Below are positions 7,038 to 14,503 of a DNA stretch of 21,667 nt, in pieces. The DNA comes from Algoriphagus sp. (GTDB taxonomy: Bacteria > Bacteroidota > Bacteroidia > Cytophagales > Cyclobacteriaceae). Made by a program: the position numbers and the translations under genes. The first letter of the stretch is position 1, and each line of letters opens with the position of its first letter. The notes below the pieces were generated by a model, which made no database searches, was not told the origin of the DNA, and saw only the letters and a program-made list of their open reading frames with translations. The DNA is taken from contig JALRIY010000011.1 of the NCBI GenBank assembly GCA_023255285.1, positions 1 to 21,667 of the forward strand. The letters run 5' to 3'.

Positions 7038-8831
7038 ATGTCAACCCAAACCAACAGCATCCAAGGGGGAGAGTTTCTTGTTCGAGAAACCCCAGCACAG
7101 GATATTTTTATTCCAGAAGAATTCAGTGAAGAGCAAAAAATGATGGCTCAAGCCTGTCAAGATTTTATTGACACAGAGATCAATCCCAATGTGGAGAAAA
7201 TTGATAGCATGAAGCATCCAGAACTGGTGCCAGAGCTATTCAAAAAAGCAGGAGACTTAGGGTTACTAGGAATATCAGTTCCAGAAGAATATGGAGGGCT
7301 TGGCATGAGCTTTAATACCTCCATGCTCATTGCCGATATTATTGGTGCTTCTGGCTCTTTTTCCACCACCTATGGAGCACATACCGGTATTGGTACCTTG
7401 CCGATTTTGTACTACGGTACAGAAGCACAAAAGCAAACCTACTTACCCAAGCTGGCCACTGGAGAATGGGCCGCCTGTTATTGCTTGACCGAGCCTGATG
7501 CGGGTTCTGATGCCAACTCTGGCAAAACCAAGGCGGTTCTTTCTGCTGATGGAACCCAGTACCTGATTACAGGCCAGAAGATGTGGATTTCCAATGCGGG
7601 CTTTGCAGACTTATTTATAGTGTTTGCAAAGATTGACGGCGATAAAAATTTAACCGCATTTATTGTGGAAAAAACCTTCGGTGGGATTACCATGAATGAG
7701 GAAGAGAAGAAGCTAGGCATTAAAGGCTCTTCTACCCGCCAGGTATTTTTCAACGATTGTCCCGTTCCTGTTGCCAACATGCTTTCTGATCGAGGAAACG
7801 GCTTCAAAATCGCAGTTAACATATTAAACATTGGACGTGTGAAGTTGGGTGCAGGGGTATTGGGAGGAGCACGTACAGTTACCAGTCAATGCATCACTTA
7901 TTCGACCGATAGAAAGCAATTTGGGGTATCCATCAACACCTTTGGGGCGATCAAAGCCAAATTGGCGGAGATGGCCACGCGAATCTATGCAACAGAGTCC
8001 CTTTGCTACCGAGCAGGACAAGATATTGAAGACCGCATGGGCGCATTGGCTGCCCAAGGCATGTCGGATGCAGAAGCAAAGTTGAAGGCGATGGAACAAT
8101 TTGCGATTGAATGTGCCATTGCAAAAGTTCACGGTTCTGAAGTACTAGACTACATTGTGGATCAAGGAGTCCAAATTTATGGAGGAATGGGTTACTCTGC
8201 CGATGCACCGATGGAGCGGGCCTACCGTGATGCGCGTATTTCTCGTATTTACGAAGGAACCAACGAAATCAACCGGATGCTCATGGTAGGGATGGTGCTC
8301 AAGCGTGCCATGAAAGGAGAAATCAACTTATTTGAACCTGCTATGGCAGTGGCAGCAGAATTGGTTTCGGTACCTTCTTTTGAAAGCATCGATACCTCTG
8401 AGCTTTTTGCCATGGAAAAAGACTTGGTACACAAACTCAAGAAGGTATTCTTGATGGTGGGAGGAAAAGCGGCCATGACCCTGCAGGACCGCATTGAGGA
8501 CGAGCAGGAGATCATGATGAATCTTGCAGATGTAATGATTGAAATTTATGCTGCCGAGTCGGTTTTGCTGCGTACCGAGAAGTTAGTTCATCTCCGAGGA
8601 GAGGCAGCCTGTGGGGCACAAATCGCGATGTCTAAAATTTACTTGTACGAAGCCATTGATAAGGTAGAGGCAGCGGCGAAAGAAGCAATTGTGTCTTTTG
8701 CCAAGGGAGACGAACAAAAAGTGTTGTTGATGGGCTTAAAGCGATTTACCAAACCAGATTTCATCAATACGAAAGAACTTCGTAGACAAGTCGCGGATGT
8801 GATGATAGCAGAAGGGAAATACCCATTCTAA
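7038..8831 (+). CDS. fadE: Acyl-CoA dehydrogenase with C-terminal extension (FadE of the fadNAE type)
   Basis: This is a flavoprotein catalysing the first beta-oxidation step, acyl-CoA to trans-2-enoyl-CoA, with electrons passing to ETF. The 597-residue protein has the N-terminal helical domain (about residues 30-145), the middle beta domain starting at CYCLTEPDAGSDAN (148-160), and the C-terminal helical domain with YGGMGYS at 381-387. The catalytic base is E406 in RIYEGTNEI. About 170 residues follow the core, an extension also present in Bacillus subtilis FadE (about 594 residues), whereas ordinary short- and medium-chain enzymes stop near 380-400. Together with the upstream genes this gives complete N-A-E synteny. 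A 188-bp repeat-containing spacer lies before it, so an internal promoter is possible, but no clear TAnnTTTG box was seen. Confidence 0.93.
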   Translation: MSTQTNSIQGGEFLVRETPAQDIFIPEEFSEEQKMMAQACQDFIDTEINPNVEKIDSMKHPELVPELFKKAGDLGLLGISVPEEYGGLGMSFNTSMLIADIIGASGSFSTTYGAHTGIGTLPILYYGTEAQKQTYLPKLATGEWAACYCLTEPDAGSDANSGKTKAVLSADGTQYLITGQKMWISNAGFADLFIVFAKIDGDKNLTAFIVEKTFGGITMNEEEKKLGIKGSSTRQVFFNDCPVPVANMLSDRGNGFKIAVNILNIGRVKLGAGVLGGARTVTSQCITYSTDRKQFGVSINTFGAIKAKLAEMATRIYATESLCYRAGQDIEDRMGALAAQGMSDAEAKLKAMEQFAIECAIAKVHGSEVLDYIVDQGVQIYGGMGYSADAPMERAYRDARISRIYEGTNEINRMLMVGMVLKRAMKGEINLFEPAMAVAAELVSVPSFESIDTSELFAMEKDLVHKLKKVFLMVGGKAAMTLQDRIEDEQEIMMNLADVMIEIYAAESVLLRTEKLVHLRGEAACGAQIAMSKIYLYEAIDKVEAAAKEAIVSFAKGDEQKVLLMGLKRFTKPDFINTKELRRQVADVMIAEGKYPF

Positions 8832-8860
8832 GTATAGGGTAGGAAATACAAGTAGGGACA

Positions 8861-8942
8861 AGAGGCAAGAACCAAGAATTTCTTTCGTGCCGCAACGAGC
8901 ATTCGGATGAACTTAATCGGGGTTGACTCGCTTCTTGTCTCT
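8861..8942. repeat. Imperfect inverted repeat between fadE and the RNA methyltransferase gene
   Basis: AGAGGCAAGAA (8861-8871) and TTCTTGTCTCT (8932-8942) can pair over 11 positions with one G-T wobble, across about 60 nt. They lie in the short gap between convergent genes. No T-run follows, so terminator function is doubtful; they belong to the same echo-word family seen in the other fad spacers. Confidence 0.4.
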
Positions 8943-8960
8943 AATCTCTTGCTTCTGTTT

Positions 8961-9494
8961 CTATAACTCTTCTAGCTTCACCATCAAATCCCAAACAGCA
9001 ATGCCTAGAGTCACGGAAATGTTGAGGGAGTGCTTGGTGCCGAATTGAGGAATCTCAAGGACCTCGTCACAGGCGTTGAGGACCTCTTCTTCTACGCCGA
9101 AGACTTCGTTTCCAAAGATCAACGCATATTTATTTCCTTTTTGGGGTTGAAATTGCTGTAAAAGGGTGGAGTTTTCCACCTGCTCCAAGGCGCAGCAGCG
9201 TACATCTTCGGCTTTCAATCTAGTAAGTGCTTCTAGTGTACTGCTGCAATATTCCCAATCCACCGATTCGGTGGAGCCGAGCGCGGTTTTTTGAATGTCT
9301 CGATGTGGAGGGGTGCCAGTAATGCCACAGAGGTAAATTTTTTCGACACGGAAGGCGTCTCCTGTGCGGAAGGCAGAACCCACATTGTTGAGGCTTCGTA
9401 CATTGTCGAGCACCAAAATGAGGGGGGATTTTTTGGTTTCCTTAAACTCCTGAACGGATAGCCGCTCCAGCTCTTCCATGCTTAATTTCTTCAT
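8961..9494 (-). CDS. SpoU/TrmH-family RNA 2'-O-methyltransferase (SPOUT class)
   Basis: This protein is predicted to transfer a methyl group from S-adenosylmethionine to a ribose 2'-hydroxyl in tRNA or rRNA. The 177-residue protein is a minimal SPOUT domain showing all three SpoU motifs: NVRSLNNVGSAFRTGDAF (motif 1, with the conserved N-x-R), LIFGNEVFGVEEEV (motif 2), and IPQFGTKHSLNISVTLGIA (motif 3, including the trefoil-knot SLN segment). It lacks the N-terminal L30e-like substrate-binding domain of the RlmB/TsnR group, so it resembles the TrmH/TrmL side, but which nucleotide it modifies cannot be read from sequence. It is divergent from mutS with 78 bp between start codons and convergent with fadE. 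A -7-like TACTTTTG lies on its strand at 9545-9552, without a well-spaced -33 element. Confidence 0.88.
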   Translation of the reverse strand: MKKLSMEELERLSVQEFKETKKSPLILVLDNVRSLNNVGSAFRTGDAFRVEKIYLCGITGTPPHRDIQKTALGSTESVDWEYCSSTLEALTRLKAEDVRCCALEQVENSTLLQQFQPQKGNKYALIFGNEVFGVEEEVLNACDEVLEIPQFGTKHSLNISVTLGIAVWDLMVKLEEL

Positions 9495-9509
9495 CTCTTT
9501 TATTTCCTT

Positions 9510-9540
9510 TTTGAATCGGCTATTTTCAGGTCTAGTTTCA
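9510..9540 (+). promoter_or_regulatory. Candidate mutS promoter (degenerate Bacteroidota type)
   Basis: TTTG at 9510-9513 is followed after exactly 19 nt by TAGTTTCA at 9533-9540. The Bacteroidota consensus is TTTG-N19-TAnnTTTG; the -7 element departs at its last two bases. The distance to the mutS ATG is 32 nt. This is a weak call resting on spacing. Confidence 0.3.
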
Positions 9541-9572
9541 AATTCAAAAGTACGACAATTCTAATTTTACGC

Positions 9573-12176
9573 ATGAGCAAATCCAAAGACGGCCAAGAAA
9601 CCCCCTTGATGAAGCAATACAATGCTATCAAAGCCAAGCATCCTGGGGCCTTGCTGCTGTTTCGTGTAGGTGATTTTTACGAAACCTTTGGAGAGGATGC
9701 GGTCGTAGCGAGCCGCGTTTTAGATATTGTGCTGACTAGACGAGCTAATGGAGCGGCTTCTCATATTGAATTGGCAGGCTTTCCTCACCATTCTTTGGAC
9801 ACCTATCTTCCAAAGTTGGTTCGTGCGGGCAATCGAGTAGCCATCTGTGATCAGCTGGAAGACCCCAAGACAGTAAAAGGTATTGTAAAAAGAGGAGTGA
9901 CCGAACTAGTTACTCCAGGGCTTTCGTACAACGACCAAGTGCTTGACACTCGGAAAAATAATTACTTGGCTTCCATCCATTTTGGAAAAGAGAAGTACGG
10001 CATCGCCTTTTTGGACATCTCTACAGGTGAGTTTATGTGTGCTGAGGGAAATGCAGCGTACTTGGAAAAATTGCTTCAAAGTTTCACTCCTTCTGAATTA
10101 ATTTTTTCAAAGGCAGCAAAGAAAGCTGCTTTTGAACTCTTTAAAAATGACTACGTCACCTTCCATTGTGAGGATTGGGTGTATCAGGTGGATTTTACCT
10201 ACGACAAACTAAAAAACCACTTTGGCACAAGCAGCTTGAAGGGCTTTGGAATAGAAGATTTACCCGCAGCAAGTGTGGCGGCAGGAGCAATTTTGTATTA
10301 TTTGGAGGAGACCGAGCACAAGGATATCCAACACATTTCTTCTATTTCGCGCATTGCCGAGGACAAATACGTGTGGTTGGACAAGTTTACGATTCGCAAC
10401 TTGGAATTGGTGTTTCCTCAGCACGAAGGAGGGGTGCCGCTCATTCAGATTCTAGACCAGACGGTGACTCCTATGGGGTCAAGGATGATGAAAAAGTGGA
10501 TGGTGCTTCCGCTAAAAGACAAAAAAGCCATTGAGGAACGCCTCAATGTGGTAGACTTCTTTTACCAGAATCCAGCGCTGATTGAGGAGATGTTGGGACA
10601 ACTGAAGCAGACAGGCGATCTGGAACGCTTGATTTCTAAGGTGGTGGTAGGACGTGCCAATCCTCGTGAAATCAATCAGATCAAGCGCGCGCTCCTAGCC
10701 TTGGTGCCGGTCAAAGCACTCCTGAAAACCCAATCCAACCCAACGCTAAAGCGCCTGTCCGAGCAGTTACATCCATGTGAACTCCTCGTTGAAAAAATTG
10801 AAAAAGAGCTTCAAGAATCTGCCCCCATGCTGTTGCATCAGGGAGGAGTAATTAAGGACGGAGTGGATTCGAGTTTGGACGAATACCGAGGCCTGGCCAA
10901 TACAGGGAAAGACTTTTTGTTGCAGATCCAGCAGCGGGAGATTCAGCAAACAGGGATTTCTTCCTTGAAAATTTCCTACAACAAGGTTTTTGGTTATTTC
11001 TTGGAAGTAACTCATGTCCACAAGGACAAGGTGCCGGACTCCTGGATACGCAAGCAGACCCTGGTCAATGCGGAACGCTACATTACGCCCGAACTGAAAG
11101 AGTACGAAGAGAAGATCCTTCATGCAGAGGAGCGGATGATTGCGCTCGAACAAAAGTATTTCCAAGATCTGGTTTTAGAGGCGGCAGCTTATGTCGTTCC
11201 CATCCAACAAAACGCCAAAGCGCTAGGGACCTTGGACGCTTTGCTTTCTTTTGCTCAAGTGGCGAGCAGCAATACTTACAGTAGACCAAAAATTTCCGAC
11301 ACAGAAACCCTTGAAATTAAGGAAGGAAGGCATCCAGTGATCGAAAAACAGCTGCCACTCGGAGAAACGTATGTGCCTAACGACATCTACCTAGACCATG
11401 ATAGCCAGCAGATTCTCATCATCACTGGTCCTAACATGGCGGGTAAATCGGCCTTACTTCGGCAGACCGCACTTATCGTGTTGATGGCGCAGATGGGAAG
11501 TTTTGTGCCCGCAAGTTATGCACGTGTAGGGATCATAGACAAGGTCTTTACCCGAGTAGGGGCATCTGACAACCTTTCCAAAGGGGAGTCGACTTTCATG
11601 GTGGAAATGACAGAGACGGCGAGTATTCTCAACAACCTTTCCAGCCGAAGCCTGGTATTGATGGATGAAATTGGAAGAGGCACATCTACTTACGACGGGA
11701 TTTCCATTGCCTGGTCGATTGTGGAGTACTTGCATCAGCATCCTCATTGCAAGGCCAAGACCTTATTTGCCACGCACTACCACGAGCTGAATCAGTTGGC
11801 GAGCGATTTTCCCCGGATCAAAAACTTCAATGTTTCGGTCAAAGAGGTGGGAAATAAGGTCATTTTTATGCGTACGTTGAAAGAGGGAGGAAGTGAACAT
11901 AGTTTTGGAATCCATGTAGCGCAAATGGCAGGAATGCCCAACCCCATTGTACTTCGTGCTTCAGAGATTATGAGTCATTTGGAAAAAGATAAATCTGTAA
12001 ATGAGAAAAATGCAAAGTTGAATTCGGTTCCCAAATCAAATTTTCAATTGCATTTGTTTGAGATGGACCCCAAATTGGCTGAAGCCAAAAAATTGCTTGA
12101 TGAGCTGGATATCAACACCATATCTCCTATTGAAGCCTTGCTTAAGTTGCATGAATTGAAAAAGAAAATGGAGTAA
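9573..12176 (+). CDS. mutS: DNA mismatch repair protein MutS
   Basis: MutS recognises base mismatches and small loops and recruits MutL using ATP. The 867-residue protein is full length for the MutS1 family. Domain I carries the mismatch-wedge motif GDFYETFG, with F35 and E37 in the place of E. coli F36/E38. The connector, lever and clamp domains follow. The ATPase domain has Walker A TGPNMAGKS (G619-S626; A623 where many relatives have G), a signature loop with SKGESTFMVEM, Walker B LVLMDEIGRGTS (D698, E699), and the H-loop ATHYHEL. The C-terminal segment ends in an amphipathic helix (IEALLKLHELKKKME) typical of the MutS dimer/tetramer tail. It is divergent from the RNA methyltransferase gene and followed by tRNA genes; mutL is not in the window. 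Confidence 0.98.
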   Translation: MSKSKDGQETPLMKQYNAIKAKHPGALLLFRVGDFYETFGEDAVVASRVLDIVLTRRANGAASHIELAGFPHHSLDTYLPKLVRAGNRVAICDQLEDPKTVKGIVKRGVTELVTPGLSYNDQVLDTRKNNYLASIHFGKEKYGIAFLDISTGEFMCAEGNAAYLEKLLQSFTPSELIFSKAAKKAAFELFKNDYVTFHCEDWVYQVDFTYDKLKNHFGTSSLKGFGIEDLPAASVAAGAILYYLEETEHKDIQHISSISRIAEDKYVWLDKFTIRNLELVFPQHEGGVPLIQILDQTVTPMGSRMMKKWMVLPLKDKKAIEERLNVVDFFYQNPALIEEMLGQLKQTGDLERLISKVVVGRANPREINQIKRALLALVPVKALLKTQSNPTLKRLSEQLHPCELLVEKIEKELQESAPMLLHQGGVIKDGVDSSLDEYRGLANTGKDFLLQIQQREIQQTGISSLKISYNKVFGYFLEVTHVHKDKVPDSWIRKQTLVNAERYITPELKEYEEKILHAEERMIALEQKYFQDLVLEAAAYVVPIQQNAKALGTLDALLSFAQVASSNTYSRPKISDTETLEIKEGRHPVIEKQLPLGETYVPNDIYLDHDSQQILIITGPNMAGKSALLRQTALIVLMAQMGSFVPASYARVGIIDKVFTRVGASDNLSKGESTFMVEMTETASILNNLSSRSLVLMDEIGRGTSTYDGISIAWSIVEYLHQHPHCKAKTLFATHYHELNQLASDFPRIKNFNVSVKEVGNKVIFMRTLKEGGSEHSFGIHVAQMAGMPNPIVLRASEIMSHLEKDKSVNEKNAKLNSVPKSNFQLHLFEMDPKLAEAKKLLDELDINTISPIEALLKLHELKKKME

Positions 12177-12274
12177 TAATTATATTTTGGAAAGAAAACC
12201 TGTTTAAAAACGATTTTTAGGGCAATTGCAGAGAAAGAATTTGGGCGGTTCAGAAAAAAATCTTGGCAATTACC

Positions 12275-12304
12275 TTGTAAAAATATTTTGAGGGTTTACC
12301 TTTG
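12275..12304 (+). promoter_or_regulatory. Promoter of the tRNA-Gly/tRNA-Leu unit
   Basis: TTG at 12275-12277 is separated by 19 nt from TACCTTTG at 12297-12304. This is a perfect TAnnTTTG -7 element at the spacing known for the Bacteroidota housekeeping sigma factor. The -7 box ends 10 nt before the first base of tRNA-Gly, leaving a leader of only a few nucleotides, as expected for a tRNA gene. Confidence 0.75.
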
Positions 12305-12314
12305 CATGCACAAT

Positions 12315-12387
<73 letters not shown>

Positions 12388-12388
12388 C

Positions 12389-12414
12389 AAAAGGCCCTTG
12401 AAAAAGGGCTTTTT
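12389..12414 (+). terminator. Hairpin with T-run after tRNA-Gly
   Basis: GCCCTT (12394-12399), loop GAAA, AAGGGC (12404-12409) and TTTTT form a compact intrinsic-terminator-like hairpin directly after tRNA-Gly. The preceding AAAA can pair with the T-run. Because tRNA-Leu follows 50 nt later without a clear promoter of its own, it may act as an attenuator or processing element rather than a full stop. Confidence 0.6.
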
Positions 12415-12420
12415 CATTTC

Positions 12421-12460
12421 AGTTCATGGAAACATGACTGATAACTCTACATCGGTAGAG
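12421..12460 (+). other. Two small hairpins in the tRNA-Gly/tRNA-Leu spacer
   Basis: AGTTCATG-GAAA-CATGACT (12421-12439) forms a 7-bp stem with one bulged T and a GNRA-type tetraloop. CTCTAC-ATCG-GTAGAG (12445-12460) forms a perfect 6-bp stem ending 3 nt before the first base of tRNA-Leu. Such structures could guide processing of a joint tRNA transcript; this is inference. Confidence 0.35.
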
Positions 12461-12463
12461 GAA

Positions 12464-12547
12464 GCCGGGATGGTGGACTAGGTAGACACGCAAGACTTAA
12501 AATCTTGTGGCCATCTGGCCGTGCGGGTTCGATTCCCGCTCCTGGTA
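12464..12547 (+). tRNA. tRNA-Leu (anticodon TAA)
   Basis: This is an 84-nt class II tRNA. Acceptor GCCGGGA pairs with TCCTGGT, the anticodon stem CAAGA/TCTTG holds loop CTTAAAA with anticodon TAA at 12498-12500, a long variable arm (GGCC-ATCT-GGCC) is present, and the T arm GCGGG/CCCGC holds TTCGATT. The discriminator is A73, as expected for leucine. The 3' CCA is not encoded. Confidence 0.96.
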
Positions 12548-12552
12548 CAAAA

Positions 12553-12577
12553 GCCCTGCATTAAAGCGGGGCTTTTT
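12553..12577 (+). terminator. Intrinsic terminator after tRNA-Leu, probably bidirectional
   Basis: GCCCTGC (12553-12559) pairs with GCGGGGC (12566-12572) with one T-G wobble and is followed by TTTTTGTTTTTT. The left flank is A-rich, so the minus-strand reading also has a T-run and could end the convergent phosphorylase gene, whose stop codon is only 12 nt away. Confidence 0.85.
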
Positions 12578-12588
12578 GTTTTTTAGAC

Positions 12589-14244
12589 TTATTTGTAAAT
12601 CAACTCGTAGTATTCTTTGGCCATGCGATTGCTTTCAAAAGTGACCCGTACATCTTGCATTCCCGCTTGAACGATGTCCCGCCACTTCCTTTTGTTGCTG
12701 TAGTAGAGGGGAAGTATTTCGCTTTGCAATAGCTGGTAGAGATTTTCCAAATCCTGCTCATCCTGTTTTTCTACGGGCAAATGCTTGTAGTCACACTGAG
12801 GAACAATGAAACTATTTTCCCCATGGCGGGCAAACTCACAAATCCACCCATCATCGGTGCTGAAATTGACCGAACCATTCATAGAGGCAGTCATGCCTGA
12901 AGTACCCGAAGCTTCTCGGGGTACCCGAGGGTTGTTGAGCCACAAGTCAGATGCTTGCTTTAATCGCTTACTCAAGGCCAATTCATAACCCACGCAAACG
13001 GCTACATTTTTATAGCGTTTGCTGAGGTGAACCAGGGAATTGAATACGGAGATTGCTCCATAGTCCATTGGATACGGCTTTCCCGCCCAGATTATTTGAA
13101 CTGGTAGCTGTGTATTCGTTACGAGCGCCTCAAATTTTTCTAAATCCCGGGTGATTAATTCCGGTCGTTTGTAAGCAGCAAAACGTCTTGCCCAAACGAT
13201 GGTCAGCACTTCTGGATCAAAAATTTTACCTGTTTGGTCAGCGACTAATTCAAAGGCGCGCTTTTTTAGGTATCTTTTTCGGTCATCAAAACCTTTGTTA
13301 TCCGCTTCTTCCATAAATCGGTACAGCTGTTTATCTGCCCAATAGTTCCAATTTTGTGCATTGGTGATGGATTTGATGGCAGGGATGTCCGAATATCCAC
13401 CCCACATCTCTCGGCTTACTTCTCCGTGAAGTTTGCTTACCCCATTGGCAGCACGGGCAAAACGCAAGGCAGCAAGGCTGTGATTAAACTGCGTTCCCTC
13501 CATGCCAGTGAGTTCCCGCACTTGCTCGACCGAATGGCCATAGAAGTAACTCATCTTTTCACAAAGAGGGAAATCGTGTTTTTCGTTACCTGCTTCTTCT
13601 GGCGTATGTGTGGTGAACACCATTCTTTTTTGCACCTCTTCTTTTTTCCCGTACTTTTTCATCAAGTAAAAGGCACAACTTACTCCATGTGCTTCGTTGA
13701 GGTGGTAGACTTCAGGGTTGAATCCTAGGATATCGATTAGCGTTGCCCCGCCAATGCCCAAGAGCATCATTTGTGCGACTTTTGCAGCAGTGTCTGAGTC
13801 GTACAAGCGATGAGTGATTGTCTGGCTTAGGTAGTCATTTTCAGGTAGGTCTGTACTCAATAAAAAAAGAGGGGCTGACTGGAAAGTTTCTGGCGCTAGG
13901 TAAAAGGCTTTTACCCATACCGGTTGATTGTGGACAATGACGGTAAACTTGATACCAGTGTCTTCCAAAAAGCTATAGTTTTTTTCGTACCATTCTGGCT
14001 TTATGGTTTGGTCTTGGTTGCGAAGCTGATCGTAGTAGCCATACTTCCAAAGGATTCCAACTCCGATAAGGTTTTGCCTCAACTCGAAGGCGCTTCGTAA
14101 GTGGGAGCCAGAAAGAAAACCAAGTCCTCCACTATAGATCTTTAGGGGTTGGTGAATGGCAAACTCCATTGAAAAATAGGCAACTGACTTGGAATAGGCC
14201 TTTGCGGGAGTGTAAGGAAGGGTATAGTTGTTGAACTTACTCAT
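12589..14244 (-). CDS. Short alpha-glucan phosphorylase-family protein (GT35), PLP lysine replaced by Thr
   Basis: Members of this family release glucose-1-phosphate from glycogen or maltodextrins using a PLP cofactor. I choose the ATG at 14244 (551 residues, starting MSKFNNYTLPYT); an upstream ATG at 14322 would add 26 residues unlike the family. The N-terminus shows VAYFSMEFAIHQPLKIYSGG and the GVGILWKYGYY block; the middle has YHLNEAHG and FTTHTPEEAG; the C-terminal part has WARRFAAYKRPELI, WAGKPYPMD and LWLNNPRVPREASG. These match the short (about 550-residue, TIGR02094-like) group. The family signature reads EASGTSGMTASMN, and Thr452 (codon ACT, 12889-12891) occupies the place of the PLP-binding lysine in PROSITE PS00102. 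The rest of the motif is intact. The protein may therefore lack ordinary phosphorylase activity. It is the only gene of its transcript here. Confidence 0.85.
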   Translation of the reverse strand: MSKFNNYTLPYTPAKAYSKSVAYFSMEFAIHQPLKIYSGGLGFLSGSHLRSAFELRQNLIGVGILWKYGYYDQLRNQDQTIKPEWYEKNYSFLEDTGIKFTVIVHNQPVWVKAFYLAPETFQSAPLFLLSTDLPENDYLSQTITHRLYDSDTAAKVAQMMLLGIGGATLIDILGFNPEVYHLNEAHGVSCAFYLMKKYGKKEEVQKRMVFTTHTPEEAGNEKHDFPLCEKMSYFYGHSVEQVRELTGMEGTQFNHSLAALRFARAANGVSKLHGEVSREMWGGYSDIPAIKSITNAQNWNYWADKQLYRFMEEADNKGFDDRKRYLKKRAFELVADQTGKIFDPEVLTIVWARRFAAYKRPELITRDLEKFEALVTNTQLPVQIIWAGKPYPMDYGAISVFNSLVHLSKRYKNVAVCVGYELALSKRLKQASDLWLNNPRVPREASGTSGMTASMNGSVNFSTDDGWICEFARHGENSFIVPQCDYKHLPVEKQDEQDLENLYQLLQSEILPLYYSNKRKWRDIVQAGMQDVRVTFESNRMAKEYYELIYK

Positions 14245-14324
14245 TGGGTGATTGCTGGTTTGAATCCGAAATTTACTACCAAATGAATGAAAACCCGGAA
14301 AGATTTTTAGGATTATCCACAATC

Positions 14325-14349
14325 CGACTAGTCGTTCAATACTAGTATT
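14325..14349. promoter_or_regulatory. Pair of ACTAGT-centred palindromes upstream of the phosphorylase gene
   Basis: CGACTAGTCG (14325-14334) and AATACTAGTATT (14338-14349) are both perfect palindromes centred on ACTAGT, with centres 14 bp apart. They lie 80-105 bp upstream of the chosen phosphorylase start, where an operator or activator site could be. A TTATCCACA word (consensus DnaA box) abuts them at 14313-14321. No clear TAnnTTTG box was found. Confidence 0.35.
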
Positions 14350-14463
14350 AAGTCCTGCGGATAATCATTCACGGACCACTGTCAATGGTTCATAGCTTAC
14401 TTAATTGATCCTCAAACTTTAGTATCTCTGGTTATGGGTGATTAGCAGCTATTTTGGTAACGT

Positions 14464-14498
14464 AAAAAAAAATGGCCCCGTATTGTACGGGGCCATTT
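14464..14498 (-). terminator. Strong intrinsic terminator of the carboxylesterase gene
   Basis: On the minus strand a perfect 13-bp stem (14486-14498 with 14470-14482, core GGCCCCGTA) with loop of 3 nt runs into a long T-tract (the A-run at 14464-14472 on the plus strand). It starts 6 nt beyond the carboxylesterase stop codon. Confidence 0.93.
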
Positions 14499-14503
14499 GC
14501 TAG

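Noticed and set aside
8832..8960. Inverted repeat between fadE and the methyltransferase gene as an intrinsic terminator
   Set aside because: The loop is about 60 nt long, the stem is imperfect, and no T-run follows on either strand.
14245..14322. Upstream ATG at 14322 as the phosphorylase start
   Set aside because: The added 26 residues do not resemble the family and overlap non-coding-like sequence; the ATG at 14244 fits better.
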